In this document: in pieces, positions 35,430 to 44,441 of the stretch
How the letters are laid out: each line of letters starts with the position of its first letter
Position numbering within the stretch: the stretch's first letter is position 1
From: Candidatus Nitrosocosmicus oleophilus
Lineage (GTDB): Archaea > Thermoproteota > Nitrososphaeria > Nitrososphaerales > Nitrososphaeraceae
NCBI RefSeq assembly: GCF_000802205.1
Contig: NZ_CP012850.1
Coordinates: 868,001 to 932,000, forward strand
Reading direction: 5' to 3'
Length of the DNA stretch: 64,000 bases
Made by a program: the position numbers and the translations under genes
The notes under the pieces: generated by a model
Databases searched by the model: none
What the model saw: only the letters and a program-made list of their open reading frames with translations
What the model was told of the DNA's origin: nothing

Positions 35430-37166
35430 ATGTTTCATAGAACAAAACTATTGATTTCTTTTTTCGCTATATCTTTGATTTTACTTTCTACTATATCTTC
35501 TTCATATGTTCAGGTTTCTTATGGGGCTTATGCAAAAGCCCCTTTATCCCCCACCGGACCGACAGTCAATGATGATACCCTTACGGTTGAAAAAGTAGCT
35601 GATGGTCTGGAATTTCCTACTAGTATGGCTTTTCTTGGTCCTAATGACATTCTAGTCACTGAGAAAACTACAGGTAAAGTGATGCGAGTTACAAACGGTT
35701 TTGTGTTGCCTCAACCAGTACTTGATGTACCGGTAGCAAGTGCAATAGAACGCGGCTTGCTAGGTATAGCTGTGTCAAAACAAACAGACGGAAAAACTTA
35801 TGTTTTTCTCTCTTATACTGAATCAGGCAATGGTGTAGACGGCAGTGATGTTGATGCTCTTATTGATCCATTAGGAAATCGATTATATCGTTATGAATTT
35901 GTTGATGGTCGATTGATAAATCCAGTGTTATTATTGGATTTAACCGCAATTCCAGTAAATGGTAGGGGTGAGCACAATGGTGGTAAAATTCGAATTGGTC
36001 CTGATAATAATGTCTACTATTTAATAGGGGAAGTTGGGGGCCACAGAACCCAAGCCCAAAATATAATTGATGGGCCGGCCCCGAATGGTCTGGGAGGCGT
36101 ACTTCGAATCACTCAAGACGGTGGTATAGTAGATCCCGGTGATCCAATATTTGGGGAAGGGCTGCCTTTGAATGTCTACTATGCAATGGGTATCCGAAAT
36201 AGTTTTGGCATAGATTTCGATCCATTGACAGGGAACTTATGGGATACTGAAAATGGTCCAGTAGCGGCAGATGAAATTAATCTGGTTTTTCCTGGCTTTA
36301 ATAGTGGTTGGGAACAAATCCAGGGCTATGTGGACAAGGATTTACTAGAACATGGTACCACAGAAGCAGATTTGGTATATTTTGGGAAAAGTCAATATGC
36401 TGATCCAAAGTTTGTGTGGGATACGACAATAGGCGTGACAGCCCTTAAATTCTTAAATTCACATAGGCTTGGAGATCAATTTGCAAATAATATGTTTGTA
36501 GGTGATATCAACAATGGCTTGTTGTATAGATTTACACTGAACGAAGAACGAGATGCTATTTTCATAAATGATACTTATGTTGGTAATACAGAATTATTAC
36601 AAGATAATGAAGTAGATGAGCCTAAAGAAAACCAGCCCCTGATCTTTGGACAAGGTTTCGGGGGAATAACCGATATTCAGGTAGGTCCAGATGGGTACTT
36701 GTATGTTTTAAGCTACACGGGATCAATTTATAGAATATTGCCAATATCTGATAGCATTGAATCAAAACCTCAACCTAGCTTACCTCCCACCTCACCTCCA
36801 CAAAATGGCACTTTAGCATCCAAAACCGTATCTGCAGTGATTTTGGGAATAGATGGTGATAATTCCTATTCGCCAAACCCTATCGAGATTGAATCTGGAC
36901 AAACAGTAACGTGGTTTAATGGAGATACCATATCTCATACGGTAACTTCTGGACAGGATGGTGACTTGGATGAGGGCAATCTATTTGATTCTGATGCTAT
37001 AATTCCAAATCAGTCTTATAGTCTGACATTTGATACTCCTGGAGAATTTGATTACTATTGTATATATCATCCCACCATGGTTGGTGAAGTAATAGTGAAT
37101 GGACCAGGTACATCTTCATCCACATCAGAAGATTCCTCGGACGAAGAGTCAGATGAAGAAGATTAA
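35430..37166 (+). CDS. Secreted PQQ-type sugar dehydrogenase fused to a cupredoxin domain
   Basis: 578-residue exported protein. After a signal peptide (about 1-35) comes a GSDH-type beta-propeller (about 45-450) with LEFPTSMAFLGPNDILVTEK, NGRGEHNGGKIRIGPDNN and DIQVGPDGYLYVLSY, as in soluble glucose/sorbosone dehydrogenases. A Pro-rich linker leads to a plastocyanin-like domain (about 475-557) with complete type 1 copper ligands: H503, C544, H547 and M550. A Ser/Asp/Glu-rich tail ends it. It probably oxidises a sugar outside the cell and passes electrons to its own copper site; the substrate is unknown. Confidence 0.88.
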   Translation: MFHRTKLLISFFAISLILLSTISSSYVQVSYGAYAKAPLSPTGPTVNDDTLTVEKVADGLEFPTSMAFLGPNDILVTEKTTGKVMRVTNGFVLPQPVLDVPVASAIERGLLGIAVSKQTDGKTYVFLSYTESGNGVDGSDVDALIDPLGNRLYRYEFVDGRLINPVLLLDLTAIPVNGRGEHNGGKIRIGPDNNVYYLIGEVGGHRTQAQNIIDGPAPNGLGGVLRITQDGGIVDPGDPIFGEGLPLNVYYAMGIRNSFGIDFDPLTGNLWDTENGPVAADEINLVFPGFNSGWEQIQGYVDKDLLEHGTTEADLVYFGKSQYADPKFVWDTTIGVTALKFLNSHRLGDQFANNMFVGDINNGLLYRFTLNEERDAIFINDTYVGNTELLQDNEVDEPKENQPLIFGQGFGGITDIQVGPDGYLYVLSYTGSIYRILPISDSIESKPQPSLPPTSPPQNGTLASKTVSAVILGIDGDNSYSPNPIEIESGQTVTWFNGDTISHTVTSGQDGDLDEGNLFDSDAIIPNQSYSLTFDTPGEFDYYCIYHPTMVGEVIVNGPGTSSSTSEDSSDEESDEED

Positions 37167-37386
37167 GAAAATTGAAAATATGGATCCCCTCGGATAACTC
37201 AAGCAACTCTTACCAAAATAACTAACTATACTTTCACTCCCCTACCCATTTTTATAACATATTGAACATATTCAGCTATGAAACAATTGATCCATGATCA
37301 AAGACTACAACTACTATTCGACTCTTTTTTGAATCTACATAATTATGGGAATGTTGACATCTCTAATTCAGAATGGGGAATTTATT

Positions 37387-37764
37387 ATGTTGAGTACTAA
37401 AAATGCGCTAGCAAATATAGCTGTTAAGAATTTAGAAATTTCTAGAAAGTTTTATGAGAACATTTTGGAACTGGAAAAAATAGACTCTGTTGGAGAAGAA
37501 GTAGTGGTTTATAGATGTGGTACCTCTGCCATCATAGTATATCAATCACAATTTGCTGGAACTAATAAAGCCACTAGCGCAACTTGGGTAGTGGATGAGG
37601 ATCTGAATGTTTTGGTAAAGAACCTTAGATCTAAAGGTGTAAAGTTTGAACATTATGACTTGCCTAATACAACATTAAAAGATGATATTCATTTTGATGG
37701 TGATATGAAAGTGGCATGGTTCAAAGATCCTGATGGTAATATCCTAAATATTATTAACAAATGA
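37387..37764 (+). CDS. VOC (glyoxalase/dioxygenase superfamily) protein
   Basis: Small vicinal-oxygen-chelate fold protein of about 125 residues. From ATG 37387 it opens MLSTKNALANIAVKNLEISRK, split here as residues 1-10 and 11-21, then FYENILEL, the usual first beta-alpha unit. It ends with VAWFKDPDGNILNII, where the family places its metal-ligand Glu; here this position is Asn, and the expected first His is Asn or Val, so metal binding is doubtful. The frame extends upstream to an ATG at 37345, which adds 14 unlikely residues. Substrate unknown. Confidence 0.8.
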   Translation: MLSTKNALANIAVKNLEISRKFYENILELEKIDSVGEEVVVYRCGTSAIIVYQSQFAGTNKATSATWVVDEDLNVLVKNLRSKGVKFEHYDLPNTTLKDDIHFDGDMKVAWFKDPDGNILNIINK

Positions 37765-38094
37765 TCTTATACTATTATTCTTCATCCATATAATGAAAGT
37801 TGTTCTTTTTTAGCTCAAGTCCAATAGAATTCTACATATAACAATAATGCAAAAGAAAACAAAATGATTCATCATGAAATCGATATGATCATGATGCTAC
37901 TCCTTCTTTATCATTAACTTACCACTGTTATGATCAGTGTATAAAAATTAATTTTCTGATTTTTATAGTATGGTAAATAAAAATAATACCTTGCCATTCA
38001 TTCGGATAGTAAGTGGATGGTAAGGTAACATTTTCTTTATCTTGTTTGTGGCTTATAGATAAGCGTGTGTTCGTAGCCCACCATTAACGTTGTA
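37765..38094. other. Intergenic region between convergent genes
   Basis: About 330 bases with no convincing ORF. It separates the VOC gene from the Ser-Asp repeat protein. Confidence 0.4.
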
Positions 38095-38502
38095 CTAATT
38101 ACTTGAACCGCTATTTGAGTTTGGAGCAATGTTGTCGCTACTGTCGCTACTGTCGCTACTGTCGCTACTGTCGCTACTGTCGCTACTGTCGCTACTGTCG
38201 CTACTGTCGCTACTGTCGCTACTGTCGCTACTGGCGTCAGCGTTATCACTAGATGCTGTGTTAGCACCTGCCTCTGGATCATAAATTGGTCTAAAACAAT
38301 CCCTTATTTCGCTTTCAGATACAAATCCCTTTTCGCCTTCTGATTGAGCCAGACAATTAACAAATTCTTCATAATTGTTTTTTCCTGTTTCGTCATCGCC
38401 ATCAGATTGAGCAAATACGGAACTACTTGTTATGCCGGATGCAGCAAACAATGATACTATCGCAATTACTATGGTGACAGTTATTTTCTTAGTCATGTTC
38501 AT
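38095..38502 (-). CDS. Secreted Ser-Asp repeat protein
   Basis: 135-residue exported protein. The signal peptide is clear (MNMTKKITVTIVIAIVSLF to VFAQ, with cleavage near residue 32). A short folded part with two cysteines follows (FVNCLAQSEGEKG and RDCFRPIYDPEAG), about 40-75, then a Ser-Ser-Asp repeat tail of roughly 40 residues and an Asn/Ser-rich end. SD repeats act as extended stalks in surface proteins elsewhere; function here is unknown. The second frame over the repeat is a shadow. Confidence 0.7.
   Translation of the reverse strand: MNMTKKITVTIVIAIVSLFAASGITSSSVFAQSDGDDETGKNNYEEFVNCLAQSEGEKGFVSESEIRDCFRPIYDPEAGANTASSDNADASSDSSDSSDSSDSSDSSDSSDSSDSSDSSDSSDNIAPNSNSGSSN
38134..38232 (-). 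repeat. Eleven exact copies of a 9-base repeat (Ser-Asp tail)
   Basis: The unit gtcgctact repeats 11 times without interruption from 38134 to 38232, encoding a Ser-Ser-Asp type run. Length variation by slippage is expected. Confidence 0.95.
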
Positions 38503-39301
38503 TAAATTTACCTGATTAACATCGTATAAAAGTGGGGACCCATCATTCTACTATTATGGATTTATCCCTTATTTTTCTATGCTCTATAGAGTTTGCTGTC
38601 ATACACCATGGATAGTTTGGCGAACATAAATTTCATTATAGGGTTTAGAGTTATTAAAAGTACCAGGATTTTCTACCCCTGGCGTCGGTAAATAGACAAG
38701 CAGGATTGAAAATTCAAACAAAATACCGTATAAATAAAAAGCGGAGTTGACGATATTCAACTACATTTTATTTTTAGTACAAAAATTCATCAAATCTTTA
38801 TAAAGATATTTTGCTATCCATAGAATATATTTGGTTAATTATAGATAGTTTTGTGTCTCTAGAGACACACCCTGTTTCATCTAAAAATACTCAAACATCT
38901 AAAGCGCCTATGTTAATCCATTGCCAATCAGTATATGTCCATTTAAGTTTAAAAGGCTCACAGATTTAAACCACCCAAGGATTCATGACAATTGAGTCTA
39001 AAGATTTTAGATCATATAATACAATTTCAACATTTTTATCTTAATACTATTGGTAAAAATACAATCTCTGAATGTTTGAACATTTTGTTTCATTTTATTA
39101 TCGGATTTACGTCAATCTACTAATATCGTTTCATAGCCCTCCGAATTCAGACCCTAGAATATATCGATAACGAGGAGATTAACTATGGAACATAAAATTG
39201 AGGCCAACAATTTTCCAAATCCGATATTTGTGTGTATGAAGCTTTTTGGATACAAAAAAATAAAATTTGGTTGTATAAGGATGATGTTAGTAGATTGCTA
39301 T
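38503..39301. other. Long intergenic region with a perfect palindrome
   Basis: About 800 bases. It holds an 18-base palindrome (annotated separately) and no convincing ORF; a 48-codon frame from 39184 overlaps the next gene and is not called. Confidence 0.4.
38852..38869. promoter_or_regulatory. Perfect 18-base palindrome
   Basis: The 18 bases TGTGTCTCTAGAGACACA equal their own reverse complement. The site is intergenic, 350 bases upstream of the Ser-Asp repeat gene. A dimeric regulator site or a cruciform are both possible; function unknown. Confidence 0.6.
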
Positions 39302-39523
39302 TTATTGTGTTGTTGTGCTATTGTCTGATGTGCTATTGCCCATCATGGTATTAGCGTCCATTCCCATCCCTGTATCTGACAACTGTGTAGTGTTATCAAC
39401 TGGTGTAGATGAAGAAGTATTCATTGTCATGTTTTCTTGGGCGAATACTGGCGTGTTTGCTCCTATCAATAATACTGACGTAGCCAATACGGCTATGATT
39501 GCGACTGTAAGAATATTGTTCAT
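39302..39523 (-). CDS. Small secreted Thr/Ser/Met-rich protein
   Basis: 73-residue exported protein. Residues 1-29 form a signal peptide (MNNILTVAIIAVLATSVLLI, then PVFAQ as the cleavage site). The mature part is only about 44 residues, disordered and rich in Met, Asn, Thr and Ser (GMGMDANTMMGNSTSDNST). Met-rich segments can bind copper(I), but no real evidence exists here. It shares this style with several other exported proteins in the window. It is divergent from the His-rich gene with 238 bases between. Confidence 0.6.
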   Translation of the reverse strand: MNNILTVAIIAVLATSVLLIGANTPVFAQENMTMNTSSSTPVDNTTQLSDTGMGMDANTMMGNSTSDNSTTTQ

Positions 39524-39761
39524 TAAAAGATACTAAATAACAATATTTATAACATTCCACCATTTTTAAAACATGCTATAAATCAGTACCGATGTACAAA
39601 AATATCGTAGTCTACTTTTGTAAATCATTGACTCTAGAATTCTACAAATTAACGTTTTATACAAAAGTTTTAGATCATTTGAATTATTTGTGTACATGTA
39701 TGTATTTGATACAATAATCGTACTTTTCTTTAAATACAACCCATATAGTATTTAAATTGAA

Positions 39762-40199
39762 ATGAAGAACATTATCTTCCTGAAATCAGCAATCATATCT
39801 GTGCTTTTTGTAACATTTGGCATAACTAGTGGAGGTTGGACATCAAACAATGAAGTTTCTGCTCAATCAAATAATCAAGAAAATAGCCAGGTTCTTGCTG
39901 AATTGATCGCAAATTTAACCCAAGCACAAAATACTGTATCAAGTAATAATTCAACAGTCGCAACCGCTCAACTAACTGCAATAATAGGAGAACTTTCTGA
40001 TATTCTAGGTAAAATTACAACGGACAACGATGGTCAATATTTAGATACACACACTCACTTCTTTACTCACAATGGTCATACCCATACCGTGACCCATACT
40101 CATCCTCATCATGCAGATCATCACAGTCATCATGAGAGCTGGACCGAGAAACATCATATCTTTGATCCCAGTAATTGCAAACCAGGTAGAATGTGTTAA
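39762..40199 (+). CDS. Secreted His-rich protein, probable metal binding
   Basis: 145-residue exported protein. The signal peptide covers about 1-34 (ends EVSAQS). A helical, Asn/Thr/Ala-rich middle (about 45-85) is followed by a histidine cluster at about 98-131, with segments THTHFFTHNGHTHTVTHTHP and HHADHHSHHESW, over 15 histidines in 35 residues. It ends with two cysteines (SNCKPGRMC). Extracellular zinc, copper or nickel binding is a reasonable inference. The start ATG follows a TATA-like ttaaat by a few tens of bases. Confidence 0.7.
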   Translation: MKNIIFLKSAIISVLFVTFGITSGGWTSNNEVSAQSNNQENSQVLAELIANLTQAQNTVSSNNSTVATAQLTAIIGELSDILGKITTDNDGQYLDTHTHFFTHNGHTHTVTHTHPHHADHHSHHESWTEKHHIFDPSNCKPGRMC

Positions 40200-40538
40200 A
40201 TATTCTATCCATCTTATCCGCTCTTAATTTTTTTCTGTTGTGAATTATTTGTCATTTAATGGTTATCATTAGATGCCGTTACTGGATTTTAATATTTATT
40301 TAATAATTTTAACCACCTTGTGTTCCGTAATCCATAATCAAGAGATATTTGTTAACTTGATAGGTGAATATGGTGTATAAATTACTGAATCATGGTTAAT
40401 GGCTTAAAATATTATCGATGAGCTCTAATGATACCCTTTTAGAAATCTCCTGTGAGGTATACAACAAATTCAATGTTATAATTTTTTCGGCATGTCTTGC
40501 TAACAAATAAAGTCAACCGTGACTAACTTGAACCGAAC
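40200..40538. other. Intergenic region upstream of the proteasome operon
   Basis: About 340 bases. AAATAAA near 40505-40511 is a possible TATA box for the proteasome beta gene. No ORF is seen. Confidence 0.4.
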
Positions 40539-41162
40539 TTGGTCAATAAATTCGACTATGCTCTATATTACTATAACAAAATGACTACTATAATAGGAAT
40601 CAAAACAACTGAGGGAGTAGTACTTGCATCCGATAAACGCGCTAGTAAAGGCTTCTTTATAGGATCCAAGATAGTACAAAAAATTTCCAAAATAGATGAT
40701 ACCCTTGCAATTGCTATTGCAGGACAGCTGTCCGATGCAGAGCATTTAATCAAGGTTACTGCAGCTGAGAGAAAATTGATAGAACTACGGAGGGGATTCC
40801 CACTGAGTGTAAAAGAATCTTCAAGACTGATCGCAAATCTCGCCTACTCGGGGCTAAAGAATTATCAACCTTATTACGTCGAGTTACTAGTAGCAGGTGT
40901 AGATACCAGCGGTTCACATGTAAATGTTGCAGATATGAGTGGTGCGATTACAAATGAAGATTATGCTGCATCAGGTTCGGGAGCTCCTATAGCTTATGGA
41001 GTGCTTGAAAGCCTTTACCATTTTGATATCACAAACGACGAAGCAAAGGAAATTGCTAAAAAGGCTGTTGCAGCGGCAATGGAACGGGACCCAGGCTCTG
41101 GCAATGGAATAGATGTTTTAGTCATACCAAAATTGGTAGCAGCCGAACGTGTTGTATTATAA
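40539..41162 (+). CDS. psmB: Proteasome beta subunit (active)
   Basis: Catalytic subunit of the 20S proteasome, an N-terminal-nucleophile threonine protease. The mature form starts TTIIGIKTTEGVVLASDKR; counting from that Thr1, the catalytic D17 and K33 (IVQK) are present, as is SGSG near 129-132. The frame begins at TTG 40539, giving a 15-residue propeptide. ATG at 40581 would place only Met before Thr1, and both are possible. A TATA-like AAATAAA about 30 bases before the TTG favours transcription starting near it. The alpha-type gene follows 21 bases downstream. Confidence 0.92.
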   Translation: MVNKFDYALYYYNKMTTIIGIKTTEGVVLASDKRASKGFFIGSKIVQKISKIDDTLAIAIAGQLSDAEHLIKVTAAERKLIELRRGFPLSVKESSRLIANLAYSGLKNYQPYYVELLVAGVDTSGSHVNVADMSGAITNEDYAASGSGAPIAYGVLESLYHFDITNDEAKEIAKKAVAAAMERDPGSGNGIDVLVIPKLVAAERVVL

Positions 41163-41166
41163 GGGG

Positions 41167-41173
41167 TAGGAGG
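41167..41173 (+). promoter_or_regulatory. Strong Shine-Dalgarno site for the alpha-type proteasome gene
   Basis: TAGGAGG lies 10 bases before the ATG at 41184. It supports coupled translation of an internal operon gene and fixes that start. Confidence 0.6.
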
Positions 41174-41183
41174 ATAATAACAA

Positions 41184-41876
41184 ATGTCTGAAGATAATAA
41201 TTCTGTAGGTTCTCCTTATAGTTTTGGAAATAACAATAGATATCCATACTATTATGGACAAGGTGGTCGCCTGGTATTAGTAGATAATGCTCTAGAGGCA
41301 GTAAATAAGGGTTCAACAACAATTGGGTTAAAAACTTCGGAATTCGCCCTCATTTCAAGCCATATCAAACCCACTTTACCCTTGGTAGATCCTAATGAAA
41401 AAATATTCGTAATTGATAAACACATAGGAGCGACTGGAGCAGGCTATATTGCAGACATAGAACATTTAATAGAAGAAATAAGACTGCAAGGACAGAAACA
41501 TCGCATTTCATATGACAGCTCTATCGACATAAGATCTATCACAAAACATCTAAGTACGTATTTACACAATTACACAATTTATGCTGTAAGACCGCAAGCA
41601 GCTTCAATCATCATTACTGGAGTAGATGAAAGTGGAATACATTTGTACCGAGTTGATCCTAGTGGAACTTATTTGAAAGGAGGTGGGTTTGCAATAGGTC
41701 ATGCTTCCGATGGGGCACTAGACGTGATTCAAAAAGGATATGACACAAATATGAATATTGAACAAGCATTGAAATTGTCAAATGAAGCTATAGAAAAAGC
41801 AATCGGAGAAAAACCTGTGGTTGAGTCGGGGATAGTTACTTCAAAAGGATTTACAAAATTAAGGCAGAAACTATAA
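41184..41876 (+). CDS. Divergent proteasome alpha-type subunit
   Basis: 230-residue subunit of the proteasome alpha class. The segment GRLVLVDNALEAVNKGSTTIG (shown in part: GRLVLVDNALEAV, 28-40) corresponds to the usual GRLFQVEYAxEAVxxGsT. There is no catalytic Thr. The typical N-terminal gate sequence YDRAITVFSPDG is missing and replaced by a Ser/Asn/Tyr-rich stretch (NNNRYPYYYGQG). It is co-transcribed with psmB, with a strong ribosome site, so it probably forms the outer ring with it or a variant ring. It could be a second, specialised alpha if a canonical one exists elsewhere. Confidence 0.82.
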   Translation: MSEDNNSVGSPYSFGNNNRYPYYYGQGGRLVLVDNALEAVNKGSTTIGLKTSEFALISSHIKPTLPLVDPNEKIFVIDKHIGATGAGYIADIEHLIEEIRLQGQKHRISYDSSIDIRSITKHLSTYLHNYTIYAVRPQAASIIITGVDESGIHLYRVDPSGTYLKGGGFAIGHASDGALDVIQKGYDTNMNIEQALKLSNEAIEKAIGEKPVVESGIVTSKGFTKLRQKL

Positions 41877-42080
41877 CATAACGTGATAATGATGCCTTGG
41901 TATCAAACAATCCATTTCATGAAGCGATGATTCCTAAGTACATTTTTTTGATTTCCTATTAATTTACAAGAGGTCTATAATGTGCGAGAAAATATATTGA
42001 TTGTTTGAATTTTTGTATCTTACAATATTCTTAATTCCCGTTTTAGGTGAAAGTCATAACAGACTGAGTTTTCTATTTCT

Positions 42081-42947
42081 TCAATTATTCCTATCATGCG
42101 AAACTTTTATGTCATTAGCGTAAATGGGGGTATATTCTTTTTCTGGTTTAAGTTCTTCAAGTAAATTCTCTTGCAGAATTTTTATTATTTCCTCAATTAT
42201 CCTGTTTGAGTAATGCATAGCTTCTACCTTCTCACCATCAGAAACGGCATCAGTCTCTACAATAATATATTCTGATAAAATACTAACATTAATCTGGAAT
42301 ATTTTATTGCTACTGTGTTTGTCTACTGCTATCCACTGAAGTCTAAAACCTGTTTCTTTTTTTATCAGGCCGAACCATCTTAAATTGCCAAACCATTTCC
42401 CGGCTAAATTATCCACTATGGGTTCGATGTTACTCTTTACGGGCATATAGATCTGGATTAATTGCTTATATTTTCTATGTTTTTTTGATTTATCTATTTC
42501 TATCTCTTCATTTAAAAGATTATCTTCCAATATTGGATTGAAGTTATACATATTTCTTTCAACCAACTTGTACCCCGATGATGTTTTCTCAATTAGGTCC
42601 AAATCCAAAAGTCTTTTTAAAGCCCTTGATAGACTTTGTTGGTGAATATCAAGTTTTCTCTCAAGAGCTTTAAATGAATATGTTGCCAACATTTCTTTTT
42701 GTAGCAATGATAGAATTTTCTTATCGTTATTACGAATATCATTGATAGACGTTGTAAGCTCCTCGTTATTTACATGAGGATCAGTTTTCTGTTTTGAATT
42801 TAATGAAAAGTCATTATAATATATTTTTAATTTAGTTGTCTTATTTTGAAAATTGTTGCCAGCGTGAAGAAGCTCCACATAGTTTTGGATGTTACCATAG
42901 TCCTTAGATTCATATTGTGGTAACAATAACTTTGTCATTTCCAACAT
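42081..42947 (-). CDS. Winged-helix transcription regulator (288 aa)
   Basis: Probable DNA-binding regulator. Residues about 76-125 form a winged helix: ILSLLQKEMLATYSFKALER, then LDIHQQSLSRALKRLLDL, then LIEKTSSGYKLV as the wing. The C-terminal half (about 160-265) is a mixed alpha/beta domain with GLIKKETGFRLQWIAVD and ending LKPEKEYTPIYA, perhaps a sensor or dimerisation domain that I cannot name. It is monocistronic. Related two-part regulators are frequent in this group of archaea; the target is unknown. Confidence 0.7.
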   Translation of the reverse strand: MLEMTKLLLPQYESKDYGNIQNYVELLHAGNNFQNKTTKLKIYYNDFSLNSKQKTDPHVNNEELTTSINDIRNNDKKILSLLQKEMLATYSFKALERKLDIHQQSLSRALKRLLDLDLIEKTSSGYKLVERNMYNFNPILEDNLLNEEIEIDKSKKHRKYKQLIQIYMPVKSNIEPIVDNLAGKWFGNLRWFGLIKKETGFRLQWIAVDKHSSNKIFQINVSILSEYIIVETDAVSDGEKVEAMHYSNRIIEEIIKILQENLLEELKPEKEYTPIYANDIKVSHDRNN

Positions 42948-43460
42948 TAATTCAACCCACTGCCTAGATACGGAAATAATTTTACAAGAGTTGATGCAGA
43001 AATTTTCCCAAACATATATTCTATTTCATTCATGGACAATTCTATCCTCAATTCCATATTCTATATATCGATTAATCCGCTTAAATACTTATTTCATGGA
43101 CTTTTTTGTCTATTTGTCCAAGTCTTCGTACAGAAATTGATTAAGGGAAAGACAATTTCATCTCATTATGACTAGCGTGATAAATGCCTAAATTCTATTT
43201 CTTGTTACTAAATTTCACTAATTGAGTCTCATTAATTTGATTCCATTTTTTTGTTACACGTACATTTGGAAATGGGTATGGCGTAAGAAGTCCCGACTTG
43301 TTACTGAGGAAAAGCTTTTCGCAACTGTATATATATCATCTGCTAATATATCTGACAGAAAATTTTTGTTCATGCCATGATTATTATTAATAAATCTAAA
43401 TTTGGTAATAAAAAATACCAATGTCTGGTATCTATGTGAACTAACGAATAGGTAAGGAAT
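42948..43460. other. Intergenic region between divergent genes
   Basis: About 510 AT-rich bases. No ORF is convincing; the right end carries the promoter and inverted repeat of the secreted protein gene. Confidence 0.4.
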
Positions 43461-43480
43461 TTATATTAGTATGTACTAAT
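43461..43480 (+). promoter_or_regulatory. TATA box overlapping an inverted-repeat operator
   Basis: TTATATTA (43461-43468) lies 20-27 bases before the ATG at 43488. ATTAGTA-TG-TACTAAT (43465-43480) is a perfect 7-base inverted repeat overlapping it, the position expected for a repressor site. Confidence 0.5.
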
Positions 43481-43487
43481 ACAAAAA

Positions 43488-44000
43488 ATGGATCTTGATC
43501 AGAATTTTACCCTAACAAGACTTGAAAGAAGATTTATCCTTTCTTTTAGTTTAACTATTTTTTTAGTAGTTGGAATGGTTATTTCGACCAGTAATGCTTC
43601 TGTTGCATATGGACAGATAGGGGATACTAAAGTCGGTGTATTCAATCATACTCAGACCGATTCTTCAGGAAACACAACCTGGATAAACTCTGGTAACTGG
43701 TCTATGAGTGGAATAAATTCATCATCTCCCAGCTTGACTGCCATTATTGAAATGGCCAAACCAAACGGAAGCGCAGGACACGAACATGAGATAAATAATT
43801 TTAAATTAATAGGATCACCCGTTGTTGAAAATCAAACGATTCACCTTAATGGTACCTCTACTATAACCATGAGGGACGGACCGGTTACAAGTGAACCCAC
43901 CGTAATAGCCTTATCCCAGGAAAAAATTGATATTTACTTTGATCCTGAGAATATAAATAATCATTTTGAGAATCAGTCAATATCAGGAATAGTGAATTGA
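43488..44000 (+). CDS. Secreted or membrane-anchored protein of unknown function (170 aa)
   Basis: One hydrophobic segment at about 17-40 (RFILSFSLTIFLVVGMVIS) ends near VAYGQ, so it is a signal peptide or anchor. The mature part is about 125 residues, beta-rich, with several N-x-S/T glycosylation-type sites and the pattern HEHEINNFKLIGSPVVENQ near 99-117. I do not recognise the family; similar Asn/Ser/Thr-rich exported proteins are usual in these archaea. A TATA box with an operator-like inverted repeat precedes it, so it is probably regulated. Confidence 0.6.
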   Translation: MDLDQNFTLTRLERRFILSFSLTIFLVVGMVISTSNASVAYGQIGDTKVGVFNHTQTDSSGNTTWINSGNWSMSGINSSSPSLTAIIEMAKPNGSAGHEHEINNFKLIGSPVVENQTIHLNGTSTITMRDGPVTSEPTVIALSQEKIDIYFDPENINNHFENQSISGIVN

Positions 44001-44441
44001 GTGCATCAAAATTTTGATATGTAACAAATATATCTCTTTTTTTGATATTTCAATAGTTTTAATTACTTCAGAACAATAATTTTTCTACAACTAAAAATCA
44101 TTCCTTGAACCCTTTTATATATTGGGATAATGCTTGATTTTGAAGTTTTACATATAACTCTAACAAGTAGTGTTAATTAGTAGATAGCGTATCGTCTATT
44201 ACTAAAGCCGTTTATGAAATGTCAACAGTTCTCTATATGCATAACACTGTTGTCAAGATTCTGCTCTTATACAAAATAAATCAATGATTTTATGGTATGA
44301 GATAACTTTGTAAAGGATAAATATTAGGTCCGTATTCTAAGGATTTTTGAAGAGTGTTCGACCTGTATATCACTTGCAGTTTTATGTTTTTAAATTAATT
44401 ATGAAATATGTATACTACTTTGCATACAAACTCACTAAATA
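44001..44441. other. Intergenic region with an imperfect inverted repeat
   Basis: About 440 bases. TTAGTAGATAG and CTATTACTAA (44177-44205) form an imperfect inverted repeat around CGTATCGT. No ORF is convincing. Confidence 0.4.

Noticed and set aside
38037-38282. 81-codon minus-strand ORF with a Thr-Val-Ala run
   Set aside because: It is a second frame over the 9-base Ser-Asp repeat; the other frame has a clear signal peptide.
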